A stretch of DNA of 64,000 bases, taken from contig NZ_CP160680.1 in assembly GCF_040784935.1 (NCBI RefSeq), positions 728,501 through 792,500 of the forward strand, in the 5' to 3' direction. Each line of letters starts with the position of its first letter. Positions within the stretch are counted from its first letter, which is position 1. Under the pieces are notes generated by a model that made no database searches, was not told the DNA's origin, and saw only the letters and a list, made by a program, of their open reading frames with translations. The position numbers and the translations under genes are program-made. The DNA comes from Lewinella sp. LCG006. Lineage in GTDB: Bacteria; Bacteroidota; Bacteroidia; Chitinophagales; Saprospiraceae. Below, one piece after another: positions 44,763 through 53,872 of the stretch.

Positions 44763-45989
44763 ATGACCTTTCGGACGCTAAGTTTACTATTGCTTTTTGT
44801 TGGTTCCCTACACGCTCAAACTACCGTGGGCCTGGTGGGGTATTATTCCTTTGATGGCGATCTGATTGATCGTACTGGCAATACTTCCAATACTGGTATA
44901 GCTGTGGGTACCCCCACTTACTCTTGTGGAGTAGCAGGGCAAGCGCTCCTTCTCGATGGTGCCAATGACCAGGTGCGTATCCCTAATACAGCTAACGTTG
45001 CGGGTGAATTTGACCGGGAAGATTTCACGGTGAGCTTTTATTTCAAACCTATTGGTATCAACGGCACCCAGTACCTATTCTCTAAGCGAGATACTGCTTG
45101 TACCAACCCGCGTGAGCTGAGCATCCGATACGTTCCCGGCTCAAAAACCCTCAATACTTTTTTGGCACAGGATGAAGATAAAGATGTCAATATTATCAAC
45201 CTGGTCAATAATGGTGCTTGTTGGCAACAATTGACCGTAGTGCGTGACAACCTGAGGGTAAAAGTATTTATCAACGGAAAGTTCATCTCCAGTCTGGGCA
45301 CTGCTAGCCGTATCAACCTCGAAACCGAAGGCGCACTTTATATTGGTGGAGCGGACTGTATTGGAGGAATAGAAACGCCTTTTTCGGGACTTATCGACGA
45401 AGTAAGGATTTATAATCGTGCCCTGGATGACGATGAAGTAGAAGGCTTGTACGGCGCACCAGACAAAATACTGACCAATGACACGATTGTCTTCCAAGGA
45501 AATTCGCTGCAAGTAGCTCTCAATACTACCTGTGGCACCAATTTCAGTTGGACACCGGTAGACAATGTCACTAGCCCCAACGATGCTGAGCCATTCATTG
45601 ATGCCCTTACCCCTGGTAATTTTGTTTACACCGTAGCCATTAGCGATCAAGTGTCTACTTGTGTAGCAGTAGATTCGTTTCGGATGACAGTGGTTGACCC
45701 AAACACCCTGCCTTGCGAAGCGGCACTCGCGAAAGCATTCACGCCCAACTTTGACAACCTCAATGACACTTATGGCCTAAGTAATCCTTTCGCCATCAGT
45801 GATCTTATTTCTTTTGAAATCTTTGACCGCTGGGGCGGAGTGGTTTTCAGCACGAATGATCCATTTGAAAAATGGGACGCCACTTACAAAAACGAGGCCG
45901 TTAACCCTGGTGTATTCCTATGGCGCATCGCCTACCGCTGTAGCGGTGAAGAAATTACGGAGACGGGAACGGTGACGGTTATTCGCTAG
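44763..45989 (+). CDS. LamG-domain protein with T9SS type B sorting domain
   Basis: Protein of 408 aa with a signal peptide (ends VGSLHAQ). The LamG fold (about 20-235) mirrors that of the gene at 43567: VGLVGYYSFDGDLIDRTGNT, FTVSFYFKP, RVKVFINGKFISSL, GLIDEVRIYNRALDDDEVEG. An Ig-like stretch (about 240-310) leads to the type B domain (KAFTPNFDNLNDTYG, FEIFDRWGGVVFSTNDPF, GVFLWRIAYRCSGEE). A likely promoter box TAATTTTG lies at 44732-44739. Exported cell-surface binding protein by inference. Confidence 0.87.
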   Translation: MTFRTLSLLLLFVGSLHAQTTVGLVGYYSFDGDLIDRTGNTSNTGIAVGTPTYSCGVAGQALLLDGANDQVRIPNTANVAGEFDREDFTVSFYFKPIGINGTQYLFSKRDTACTNPRELSIRYVPGSKTLNTFLAQDEDKDVNIINLVNNGACWQQLTVVRDNLRVKVFINGKFISSLGTASRINLETEGALYIGGADCIGGIETPFSGLIDEVRIYNRALDDDEVEGLYGAPDKILTNDTIVFQGNSLQVALNTTCGTNFSWTPVDNVTSPNDAEPFIDALTPGNFVYTVAISDQVSTCVAVDSFRMTVVDPNTLPCEAALAKAFTPNFDNLNDTYGLSNPFAISDLISFEIFDRWGGVVFSTNDPFEKWDATYKNEAVNPGVFLWRIAYRCSGEEITETGTVTVIR

Positions 45990-46007
45990 CAGTTCTTGTA
46001 AAGAAAA

Positions 46008-46094
46008 ACACCCTGAGCTGGCTTTCACCAACCCAGGGTGTGCAAACCCTATGATCTCCATTCCGTCAGATCGACGGAAAACCCATTTTTTTTT
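46008..46094 (+). terminator. Two terminator-like hairpins
   Basis: ACACCCTG (46008-46015) pairs with CAGGGTGT (46034-46041). TTCCGTC (46061-46067) pairs with GACGGAA (46073-46079), followed by a nine-T run at 46086-46094. The latter is the better terminator. Confidence 0.65.
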
Positions 46095-46252
46095 GGTACA
46101 AAGTACTTGGTATAACATCTATTTTAAGGGTCGGCGACAATCACCACAGATCATCAGCGTACCTGTCTACCTGTCCGGTGGCCAGACGGACTCTGCACAG
46201 CCAGGTAAATCTAATCCTTACACCCTGCACTAAGCACCTAATACAGTGAGAT

Positions 46253-46672
46253 TTAGCCAATCTCAATCAGGCGTGCTGGCTGAGGTTTAGCCTCTTCTTT
46301 CTTAGGCAAATTGATCGCCAAGATACCATCATTGTAGCTGGCACTGATGTTGTTCTCATCAGCCGTTTCTGGCAAAGTAAACCGACGTGTAAAGTTGGTG
46401 TAGCTAAATTCACGACGCGTGTAGCCTTCCTTCTTTTCTTCGTTCTCCGTTTTGCGCTCTGCGGAAATCGTCAGCACACCTTCGTTGATTTCTACCTTGA
46501 AGTCTTCTTTTTTAAGACCGGGAACAGCTAATTCCACTTGGTAGTCCTCCTCCGTTTCTTTCACGTTTACGGCAGGCAAAGTACCTCCGAAATTGGTGCG
46601 GGCTGGTACGGTGTTGAAGAAATCGTCAAAAACACGGTTTGCTAAGCTTGGATTGAATCTTACAAGTCCCAT
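46253..46672 (-). CDS. Small heat-shock protein Hsp20
   Basis: Protein of 139 aa with the alpha-crystallin domain: LPAVNVKETEEDYQVELAVP, GLKKEDFKVEINEGVLTISA, and the classic DGILAINLPKKEE near the C-terminus. These ATP-independent holdases bind unfolding proteins in the cytoplasm. The IXI-like tail motif is replaced by ARLIEIG. Expression likely depends on a minus-strand box at 46795-46802, giving a leader of about 120 nt. Confidence 0.95.
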   Translation of the reverse strand: MGLVRFNPSLANRVFDDFFNTVPARTNFGGTLPAVNVKETEEDYQVELAVPGLKKEDFKVEINEGVLTISAERKTENEEKKEGYTRREFSYTNFTRRFTLPETADENNISASYNDGILAINLPKKEEAKPQPARLIEIG

Positions 46673-46794
46673 GATTAATTATGTTTTGGTTTTTTAAGTT
46701 AATTTGGAGGTGATCCAGGATCATCTCAGTTACACCTAAGATTATGCAAAGGATATGCCAGTGGACCAAAACAGGGAAAAGTTTGTCAAATCGA

Positions 46795-46802
46795 CAAAGA
46801 TA
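46795..46802 (-). promoter_or_regulatory. Candidate hsp20 promoter -7 box
   Basis: The minus strand reads TATCTTTG here, an exact consensus match. The 46673-46902 gap also contains a TGATCC-A-GGATCA palindrome (about 46711-46724). No CIRCE element recognised. Confidence 0.45.
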
Positions 46803-46902
46803 CATGACACAAAGGCAGTTCACCTTGGTTTGCAATGACAAAAAGACAGTTACACTTTATTAACACCACCGTTTTCTACCTTTAAACCCAAAATGTTCAA
46901 TT

Positions 46903-47249
46903 GTGGATATGCAAGATGTTGTCAGTAAACTTTACCAGGCGTTCAGCCAATACTCGCCCCAAGGCATTCAACACTGTGATTGCGGTTGCATCAACGAGGA
47001 AGATGTAATAAGGCTAGCAACACAGCCCCTACATTTGTTAAACTGGGAAGCATTAGGCCCTTACCACGGATCGGCACTATATACTTGGGGCGATCTTTCC
47101 CATTACAAGTATTACTTACCTTTTTCAAGACCAGCGTCAGCGCTAGCGCATTAGAAAACCACTACTTTGAACAAGAAACTATTGCTCCTGAATATGCAGC
47201 AATGGTATCTGCAGTACTCCAAATGTTGGAGCAGGAGAAAGCCCGCTGA
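46903..47249 (+). pseudogene. Frameshifted hypothetical gene
   Basis: Starts at GTG 46903 (or ATG 46909). The first frame encodes MDMQDVVSKLYQAFSQYSPQ, a Cys-rich HCDCGC and LNWEALGPYHGSALYTWGDL, then HYKYYLP before running into a stop at 47152. The neighbouring frame continues at the same point with a sensible helical tail (ALENHYFEQETIAPEYAAMV, LQMLEQEKAR) to 47249. The pattern WGDxxxYKYxLP followed by a helix occurs in intact homologues as I recall them, so a one-base indel near the T-run at about 47119-47123 likely broke the gene. Programmed slippage or sequencing error are alternatives. Confidence 0.6.
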
Positions 47250-47293
47250 TCGTACCAGTGCGATCATACGATTCGAGTAAAAGTCGGAGATCT

Positions 47294-47409
47294 GAAGTCG
47301 GAAAGCGAAAGTAGTGGGGCACACGAGGACCAAGGGGAGAGCTCGTCACTAGGTGATCCTAATAATTCCGACTTCCTCCCGATCGCGATCGGGCCCCACT
47401 TCCGACTTC
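47294..47409. repeat. Palindromic intergenic element
   Basis: GAAGTCGGAA (47294-47303) faces TTCCGACTTC (47400-47409), and GTGGGGC (47314-47320) faces GCCCCAC (47393-47399). A perfect palindrome CCGATCGCGATCGG lies at 47379-47392. It separates the broken gene from the convergent lipoprotein gene. Confidence 0.55.
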
Positions 47410-47424
47410 GGAAAAAGCTCTTTC

Positions 47425-47889
47425 CTACAAAGCCTCTAACACCTCCGCAATTCGCGCCTTGTAGGCTAAGATTCCCGGCGTTTGGTCCACATCATCGGTA
47501 TCAATCTGCCAAGTGGTGACGGTACCATTTCTCTTTAGTGACAGATAGAAGCCACCTTGATCCGCACAGTCGGGACAACCAAAAATCCGCTGCTCGGTTT
47601 CCAATAGTTCTTCTGGAAATTCATCGGAGAGTACTTCTGCCATTTGAAACTGTGCATCACTTAAAGGCGTCGTCTGGAAGTCGTCAGCTTCTGGAAAACC
47701 GTATTCCAAATCATCGGCAAACAACTGCCCAGCCTGCAATTTGTAGACGGTGATACAGTTGCCAAAACATTGAAATCCATAGCGGCCAAAAATCAGGTAA
47801 TCTTCCTTACTATTGGTAGTAAGTTGCTCATCATCATCACAAGACAAGAGGAACAAGAGGGGGAAAAAGCAAAGGAGTAAGTATTTCAT
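47425..47889 (-). CDS. Hypothetical lipoprotein
   Basis: Protein of 154 aa with a clear lipobox (LFLLSC, Cys17) followed by DDDE, a common Bacteroidota surface-export context. The mature part has four further Cys (GFQCFGNC, FGCPDCADQ) that could form two disulfides, and a C-terminal strand-helix unit (GTVTTWQIDTDDVDQTPGIL). No known domain. Transcribed alone, divergent from the gene at 48022. Confidence 0.7.
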   Translation of the reverse strand: MKYLLLCFFPLLFLLSCDDDEQLTTNSKEDYLIFGRYGFQCFGNCITVYKLQAGQLFADDLEYGFPEADDFQTTPLSDAQFQMAEVLSDEFPEELLETEQRIFGCPDCADQGGFYLSLKRNGTVTTWQIDTDDVDQTPGILAYKARIAEVLEAL

Positions 47890-47959
47890 TTAGTAAGTTT
47901 TCTTAGTAAGACGTGATCGAAAGGCAATAGCGTTGGGTACGCAAAGTCATCATCCTATT

Positions 47960-48016
47960 CATTCGTATAAATACATGAATGTATTTGTACGAATGAGCAG
48001 CCAACGCTTACCTTTG
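47960..48016 (+). promoter_or_regulatory. 17-bp-arm palindrome and promoter box next to start codon
   Basis: CATTCGTATAAATACAT (47960-47976) is mirrored at 47979-47995 with one mismatch (2-bp spacer). TACCTTTG (48009-48016), an exact -7 box, ends only 5 bp before the ATG at 48022. The mRNA would then start at or within a few bases of the start codon. The palindrome lies where a regulator would contact the -33 region and upstream. Confidence 0.6.
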
Positions 48017-48021
48017 CCCTC

Positions 48022-48708
48022 ATGCAACTCCACAAACTAAAAGACTTCCTCGGACAATACACCGAGTGGCTAAATAGCCAAGCGGCAGAAAAGCGTCTCT
48101 ACTACTGGGAAAGCCAAGCCATTTGGCAACAACACTGGGACAGTGACACTACTGATTTTGCTCAGATGTACGACCAATCCTTGCAAAACAGTACCACTCG
48201 TCGGCTGTGGAACAGAGAGGCTTACGACCCAAAACGAATGCTGCTCGCCTTCATCGCCATGGATCATTATTTTATCCACAGCATGTTTACCGATCTTTTC
48301 AATGAAGAGAAGGACGCACACGCCCGAGCTGATCGCTTCGTCTTTTATTGCGACCAGCTATTGCAGGAATACCAGCAGCAATACCCGGCAAAGAAAGACA
48401 ATAGTCATTACCACGACGATGGTTACGGGATCATCTCTCTCTACCTCAGCTTCCAATATCCAGCACGCTACGCCCCTTACGATGCTGACCGACAAAGGGC
48501 ACTATTGCAAAAATTAGGAGCAGCTAATGTTCCCCTGGCAGGAGACTTTCCGCGCCACGTGAAGCTGATGCGAACCTTGCAAAATTTCATCCAGAAGGAA
48601 CCTGCTTTACTGGCTGCTCACCAACAAAGATTACGCCCCGAGCACTATCAGGAAGAAAGCCTCTTGCTAGCTTTTGACTTTGGGTGCTTTGTAGCCGAAG
48701 AATTATAG
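48022..48708 (+). CDS. Uncharacterised 228-residue protein
   Basis: Soluble protein, 228 aa, mostly helical with many Tyr, Trp and His. The C-terminal half (SHYHDDGYGIISLYLSFQYP, RYAPYDADRQRALLQKLG) resembles the segment YPxKYxxY...F...L that precedes AAA domains in McrB-like restriction proteins and in stand-alone helpers, but no ATPase or nuclease motif is present here. Function is not known. Apparently leaderless transcript with a strong palindrome upstream suggests dedicated regulation. Confidence 0.65.
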   Translation: MQLHKLKDFLGQYTEWLNSQAAEKRLYYWESQAIWQQHWDSDTTDFAQMYDQSLQNSTTRRLWNREAYDPKRMLLAFIAMDHYFIHSMFTDLFNEEKDAHARADRFVFYCDQLLQEYQQQYPAKKDNSHYHDDGYGIISLYLSFQYPARYAPYDADRQRALLQKLGAANVPLAGDFPRHVKLMRTLQNFIQKEPALLAAHQQRLRPEHYQEESLLLAFDFGCFVAEEL

Positions 48709-48839
48709 TTTTTTTTCTAAAAAAACACCACCCGGGCAGCGTTTTCAACGGATAGGGAGTCTTACTTACAAATAGGCCAATAATCTTTCTTGATTATAGA
48801 AATATTTGCTGCTGATAAAGCAAACTACTCTCAAACAAC

Positions 48840-48882
48840 AACGCCCGCTGTCGGATCATCTCCACAGCGGGCGTTTGCATTT
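48840..48882 (+). terminator. Strong hairpin with T-run
   Basis: AACGCCCGCTGT (48840-48851) pairs perfectly with 48864-48875, then a T-rich tail. It lies 130 bp after the preceding stop, so it ends a long 3' UTR or an unrecognised small transcript. Confidence 0.75.
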
Positions 48883-48902
48883 TTTTGCTTAAATTACCCG
48901 GC

Positions 48903-49045
48903 ACTAAGTGGTTTGGGAATATTATCGCAACGTCATTTTCTGTTCTGACAAGGCGAAAAACGTAGGCGAAGCCTAAGCTTCGGCGAGACTTTTTAACGCA
49001 GTCAGAGTAGAAAAGGACAAGTGAGAATGTCCCAGACCACTTAGT
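48903..49045. repeat. 143-bp imperfect palindromic intergenic element
   Basis: ACTAAGTGGTTTGGGA (48903-48918) pairs with 49030-49045 with one G-U. Further inward, TTTTCT and TCTGAC words face their complements, and the centre holds GGCGAAGC/GCTTCGGC. The arm word AGTGGTCTG also opens the element at 10570, suggesting a related family. Confidence 0.6.
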
Positions 49046-49116
49046 AACGGGTATAGATTCGATCTTCGTCAATCTTGACGAAATAGCCTCTAAATGTATT
49101 CCTAAAACGCAGCTCA

Positions 49117-50046
49117 ATGAAAAGGACACTCTTTCTGTTATTCACGCTCTTCGCATTTAGCATTTTCCTTTCCGCTCAAATACAATTTGCGCCTGTGGGC
49201 TCCAATTACTACTATTGGGGAGAATACCAAAACAATAACGAAGGCCCGTTTTTCCCATATATTATCACCATGAATGTCCTGAGTGACACCATCATTGAAG
49301 GGCAAACCTGCCGTAAGCTTGGCGGGTCTAATTTGAGCTGGCAATGTGGGGAAGATTACGTCATGTACGATTACGTCTACGAAGACAATGGTCAAGTCTA
49401 CCATTGGAACAGACACACTGCTAACTTTGAATTGCTTTATGATTTCAATAAAAACGCTGGCGAATCCTGGCAGGTCCCTTACTTTTGTGGAGGTTTAGAC
49501 AACCAAAACTGTCCAGCAGATACCTTTTCCGTCATTGTTGATTCTGTCTCTTACGTAGAGATCAACAACCTTTCTCTAAAGGTGCAACACGTTTCATTAG
49601 AGAGTGAAAATTTAGGAGGATATGTTTTTACCATCTACGAAGGTATCGGCTGCATTGATCATTTCTACTTTTTGAAAGAAGATTTTTGTTTCACTATCCA
49701 CGATTACTTTAGAGGACTGAGGTGTTTCGACTCTCCCATTGACGGTTCTTTTCCGTTTTTCACGGACGATGGTCAGTGTGATATGATTGTGGGGCTAGCG
49801 CAGGAGCTAAATACCTCCGAAGTAAGCATCTTTCCTAATCCTTTTACGGATGAAGTCATTATTGAGGCAGAAGGAACGTTTTCCATCACGCTCTATGATC
49901 TGATAGGCCGTCAACTGTTCGTACAAAAAGACGTTCACCAAAGAACAAGCATAGACTTAAAAAACTGTCTCCCTGGCACCTACTTTATCAGTATTCACCA
50001 AGGAGATAGTCGCTTGATGCAAAAGGTTATCAAGCAGAAAAGGTGA
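49117..50046 (+). CDS. T9SS type A sorting-domain secreted protein
   Basis: Protein of 309 aa with a signal peptide (FAFSIFLSAQ). The mature region (about 20-225) is rich in Tyr, Cys and acidic residues (NYYYWGEYQNNNEGPFFPYI, RKLGGSNLSWQCGEDYVMYD) without a recognised domain. The C-terminal 80 residues are a type A sorting domain (VSIFPNPFTDEVIIEAEGTF, LYDLIGRQLFVQ, LPGTYFISIHQGDS). Exported to the surface by T9SS by inference. Confidence 0.82.
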   Translation: MKRTLFLLFTLFAFSIFLSAQIQFAPVGSNYYYWGEYQNNNEGPFFPYIITMNVLSDTIIEGQTCRKLGGSNLSWQCGEDYVMYDYVYEDNGQVYHWNRHTANFELLYDFNKNAGESWQVPYFCGGLDNQNCPADTFSVIVDSVSYVEINNLSLKVQHVSLESENLGGYVFTIYEGIGCIDHFYFLKEDFCFTIHDYFRGLRCFDSPIDGSFPFFTDDGQCDMIVGLAQELNTSEVSIFPNPFTDEVIIEAEGTFSITLYDLIGRQLFVQKDVHQRTSIDLKNCLPGTYFISIHQGDSRLMQKVIKQKR

Positions 50047-50072
50047 TTGCAGATGATGCTTAATGTAAGCGC

Positions 50073-52370
50073 CTACTTCTTGCGATTGCCCGTCCGACGA
50101 CGGCCTTTGTCATTGTTTCGGTCTGACTTGCGCGGGAATGAAGGCTTTTTTTGTGGTCTTCCTGAAGACACTCCTACTTCCTCCGGTTTCCGCTGAGGCC
50201 CTTCCACCAGCGCCATCTCGATACGGCGGCGCTTGATATCTGTTTCCAGAATCTTGACGCGGATTTCGTCGCCCATCCGGATTTGTTGTCCGTTGTGGCG
50301 GCCATGAATACTAAGCCGGCCATCGCCCATATCATAGGGCTGATCCATATTATCGTAGGAAATCATGCCTTCGCAGTGGCTTTCCGTCAACTCTACGAAA
50401 ACACCAAAATCGGCAATACCATTTACAACACCAGCAAACTCTTCGCCGACGTGTTTCTCCATGAACTCTACTTGCTTGTACTTGATGCTTTCGCGTTCAG
50501 CATCGGTTGCTCTTCGTTCCTGGTTAGAAATGTGCTTACACTTTTCTTCCAGGTCGTTGGCGTTGACGATGTGCATACTACCCTTGGGTAAGTTCAGTTC
50601 GAAGATACGATGGGTCAATACATCACTGTAGCGACGAATAGGTGAGGTAAAGTGGCTGTAATGCTCAAAGCCCAAGCCATAGTGGCCAATATTATTGGTG
50701 GTATAGACAGCCTTGGCCATGGTCCGAATTGCCAAAGGCCCCAACATTTTCAGCGCGGGGTCGGTTTCGGCACGGAGGATCAGCATATTGTAAGACTTGG
50801 CAATCGCCTCTGAGGTGCTCACGTCCATTTCAAAACCAAGTGCTTTGGCGAACAAGGAGAGTTCCAATGCTTTATCGGGATCTGGCTCATCGTGTACACG
50901 GTAGACAAAGGGAATCGTCTTATTTCTTGCTTTCTCTTTTTTACCGATGAAACCAGCAACCTCCCGGTTGGCGAGCAACATGAAGTCTTCGACCAGCATG
51001 TGGGCGTCTTTGCGTTCCTTGACGTAGACCTCCAATGGGGTACCATCTTCATCCAGGCGGAAACGCACCTCTTCAGAAGCAAAGTCGATGGAACCATGCT
51101 TGAAGCGACGTTCACGCAGCTTTTTGGCGACCTTGTTCAACAGCTGCAACTCTTCGGGGTAGTCACCTTCGCCTGTTTCCAAAACCTCCTGGGCTTCTTC
51201 GTAAGTGAAACGGCGATCCGAGTGAATGATGGACTTACCAAACCAACGGCGAACAATTTTCATTTCTTTATCAAAAACGAAGGCTGCCGAGAAGGTCAGT
51301 TTATCCTCATGAGGACGGAGTGAACACAGCTCATTAGAAATTTTCTCGGGCAGCATCGGACAAACCCGATCTACCAGATAAACGGAGGTAGAGCGTTTGT
51401 AGGCTTCCTCGTCCAATGCTGTTTTGGGTTGTACGTAGTGGCTCACATCCGCGATGTGTACCCCTATTTCAAACTGGCCATTCTCTAATGCCCGGTACGA
51501 CAAGGCATCGTCAAAATCCTTGGCGGTTAGTGGGTCAATCGTAAAGGTGAGTGTATCGCGAAAATCGCGGCGTTTTTCGATCTCTTCTTCCGTGATTTCC
51601 GTACTCAAAGCTTCCGACTCCTTGACCACTTCGGGTGGAAAATCGATATTAAAGCCATTGTTGATCAAGATGGCTAACATATCCAGGTTACTACTACCGG
51701 GTTGCCCCAATACGGAAGTGATTATCCCCTTAGGGCGAGTCGTACGGCTATTTACTTCCGCATCTTCATGGAGTTTCACCACTACCATATCGCCGTTTTC
51801 GGCAGCCTGTAGTTCTTCCAAATCCACGGCAATCTCCATGGTTTGGTTGCCTTCGATGGTAACGATGCCAAAACGAGGAAACAGCTTGAGGATGCCGACA
51901 AAGTGCTCCGTAGCACGATGTAGAATTTCCATCACCTCTCCTTCTGCTTTATTTCTGCCACGAGGCACCCAGAAACGGATTTTGACGGTATCGCCATTAA
52001 GGGCATTTTTTACGTTCTTAGGTGCAACGTAAATATCGTCTTCACGATCTTCGATCACAATATAGGCTGCCCCGGAACGGGTCATATCTACTTTGCCTTC
52101 GGCGGTTTTCTGATCACTTTCGGCCACGTATTCGCGGTTTATCTGGTACTTGAAATTGTCCTTTGCGTACAAAGCATTGTCGGTTACCAGTTGTTCAATA
52201 GCGTACTGAACGGCATCCTTGTTGTTGGTAATCTTTAGTTTGGCAATCACCTGGCGAGGATTGTACTGCTTGCCAGGGTGTCGTTGAAAAAGTCTTAATA
52301 CTGCGCGTTGTAAGTCTTTTGTGCTAAGTTTTTTGCCTTTGATTTTAGGCTTTTTTTTGTTTTTAGTCAT
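50073..52370 (-). CDS. rnr: Ribonuclease R
   Basis: A 3'-5' exoribonuclease of 765 aa that degrades structured RNA. Order: helix-turn-helix-like N-terminus (RAVLRLFQRHPGKQYNPRQV), cold-shock domains (about 85-240), the RNB catalytic domain with TIDPLTAKDFDDALSYR (catalytic Asp cluster), HYGLGFEHYSHFTSPIRRYS, and an S1 domain near the C-terminus (GEEFAGVVNGIADFGVFVEL, here beginning VGEEFAG). A Lys/Arg-rich tail ends RRRTGNRKK. Transcribed alone on the minus strand. Confidence 0.97.
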   Translation of the reverse strand: MTKNKKKPKIKGKKLSTKDLQRAVLRLFQRHPGKQYNPRQVIAKLKITNNKDAVQYAIEQLVTDNALYAKDNFKYQINREYVAESDQKTAEGKVDMTRSGAAYIVIEDREDDIYVAPKNVKNALNGDTVKIRFWVPRGRNKAEGEVMEILHRATEHFVGILKLFPRFGIVTIEGNQTMEIAVDLEELQAAENGDMVVVKLHEDAEVNSRTTRPKGIITSVLGQPGSSNLDMLAILINNGFNIDFPPEVVKESEALSTEITEEEIEKRRDFRDTLTFTIDPLTAKDFDDALSYRALENGQFEIGVHIADVSHYVQPKTALDEEAYKRSTSVYLVDRVCPMLPEKISNELCSLRPHEDKLTFSAAFVFDKEMKIVRRWFGKSIIHSDRRFTYEEAQEVLETGEGDYPEELQLLNKVAKKLRERRFKHGSIDFASEEVRFRLDEDGTPLEVYVKERKDAHMLVEDFMLLANREVAGFIGKKEKARNKTIPFVYRVHDEPDPDKALELSLFAKALGFEMDVSTSEAIAKSYNMLILRAETDPALKMLGPLAIRTMAKAVYTTNNIGHYGLGFEHYSHFTSPIRRYSDVLTHRIFELNLPKGSMHIVNANDLEEKCKHISNQERRATDAERESIKYKQVEFMEKHVGEEFAGVVNGIADFGVFVELTESHCEGMISYDNMDQPYDMGDGRLSIHGRHNGQQIRMGDEIRVKILETDIKRRRIEMALVEGPQRKPEEVGVSSGRPQKKPSFPRKSDRNNDKGRRRTGNRKK

Positions 52371-52657
52371 GTTGTTTTTTCGTCTGAATCAGCTGCGACA
52401 AGTAGCATACTATTATCTATTCTCATTCTCCGCCTTACCCTGGGATGAGCCAGGTAAATTGCTATTGATTCGCACAACGGTAAGCTAAGGAAATATTTGC
52501 TGGTGAGCAACTGTAATTGAAACCGGCCAGAAGAAAGGAATGTTCTAAGGAGTGGCCGTCTTTTGGGGATTATTTATAAAATTGGTTTATTCGTTCAGGG
52601 AGTAAACGTTTCAGCATGGCGAATAGTTCCGTTGCAAGTACTTTTTCTACAAAGGCA

Positions 52658-53872
52658 CTACCAGTTGTAAGCAAACTGAACCTGTACAAACCGCAAGTCT
52701 GCTGGAGCCAAGTCGGGGTTAGCAGTAGGAAGAACGCTGCTGGACAGTACGCCCTTTTGATATCCGTTAAAGGCCTGCACTAAACGTTCCTTGCGGTAGG
52801 CAAATGACAAACTATATTGCTTAAGCCACCTTATCCTTAGCCCCATCTGCAAAAAGTGTCCTGTGGAAACTCGCTGTCCGCCTCTAAACTCCTGATAAAC
52901 AGGAAGATTATGAGCTGTAGTATTTGGATTAGAGAATTCAATGACGCGTTTAAAATTCAGCGGAAAAACAATACTTGCACCCCCACCAAAGAAGGGCTGA
53001 ACAGACCAGCGCTGTGCCATTTCCAGGTTGATTCCCGGATATAGATAAAGATTGTTCATGCTGAAGAGCTCTGTCCCTTGTGATGATAGCCTGTAATAGA
53101 TCTGATGAACAGTAAAGTTTCTGCTCCTGAGCTGCAACTGCCCGTACAACCAGGGAAACTTCCTCAACGGCGCGTAATCCAAAACCAAAGATGCTCTAGG
53201 CATGTGTAGCGCAAAGCGTTTTTCAGCAGGATAGCCCCGTAAGCTTAATAGGGTACTGTTCTCTTTGTTCTCCTTCCCAAAATCAACACCAGCACTCACT
53301 CGAAAACGTACGGGCTGAATATTATGAATAGGATAAGCTTCCTTACTGTCCAAGCATTCATTCAATTGGCGGACCACTTCCATTGCCGTCAGGTCTCCCC
53401 ATACTATGCTCATAGGGCGAAAATACTGACAATTGGAGCGCAAAATACGGTAGCCTACTTCTTTGACATTTTCTTTCGTCAGTGAGTAAGACTTGCCCTT
53501 GTGATGAATAAAATAGGAATTCTCTTTTTTCCCAATCACTCGGTACAGTTGTACCTCCCCCTGGTACAGCAGTTGCCCAAGGCAGCTATGCCCGTCGTAC
53601 CATGTCCCCCTGACCAAGGTATCTTTTTCGTGTATCAGCCATTCTAACTTCTTTAGATCCAGGCCTCTCTCCAAGCTTTTACGACGGGTGTCTTTGGGTC
53701 GACCAAGGAATAATAACTGATCGTGTTTCCTGATTTTGGTAGGATAAACAACGAGGAGACTACTGTCCTTTTCTCCATTGGTGTATACCCGCTGCACGGG
53801 AAGGTTTCGTTGTGCACTCAACAAGGTGAGACTTGCACAGAGGAAAAAGAAGAAAAAGAGACTACGTAACAT
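52658..53872 (-). CDS. Hypothetical secreted protein, probable outer-membrane barrel
   Basis: Start ATG at 53872 gives 404 aa with a signal peptide (MLRSLFFFFFLCASLTLLSA); the frame extends 47 codons further upstream but without sense. Residues of about 25-170 contain SLLVVYPTKIRKHDQLLFLG and GKSYSLTKENVKEVGYRI, a soluble part found in Bacteroidota outer-membrane proteins that act on cell-envelope stress or lipids. Residues 200-404 alternate as beta strands (YGQLQLRSRNFTVHQIYYRL, GLRIRWLKQYSLSFAYRKER) and finish with FAYNW, typical of a barrel. Function unknown. Confidence 0.65.
   Translation of the reverse strand: MLRSLFFFFFLCASLTLLSAQRNLPVQRVYTNGEKDSSLLVVYPTKIRKHDQLLFLGRPKDTRRKSLERGLDLKKLEWLIHEKDTLVRGTWYDGHSCLGQLLYQGEVQLYRVIGKKENSYFIHHKGKSYSLTKENVKEVGYRILRSNCQYFRPMSIVWGDLTAMEVVRQLNECLDSKEAYPIHNIQPVRFRVSAGVDFGKENKENSTLLSLRGYPAEKRFALHMPRASLVLDYAPLRKFPWLYGQLQLRSRNFTVHQIYYRLSSQGTELFSMNNLYLYPGINLEMAQRWSVQPFFGGGASIVFPLNFKRVIEFSNPNTTAHNLPVYQEFRGGQRVSTGHFLQMGLRIRWLKQYSLSFAYRKERLVQAFNGYQKGVLSSSVLPTANPDLAPADLRFVQVQFAYNW

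Noticed and set aside
48022..48708. Complete McrBC-like defence system
   Set aside because: Only a vague resemblance in one protein; no AAA, nuclease or methyl-binding partner nearby.
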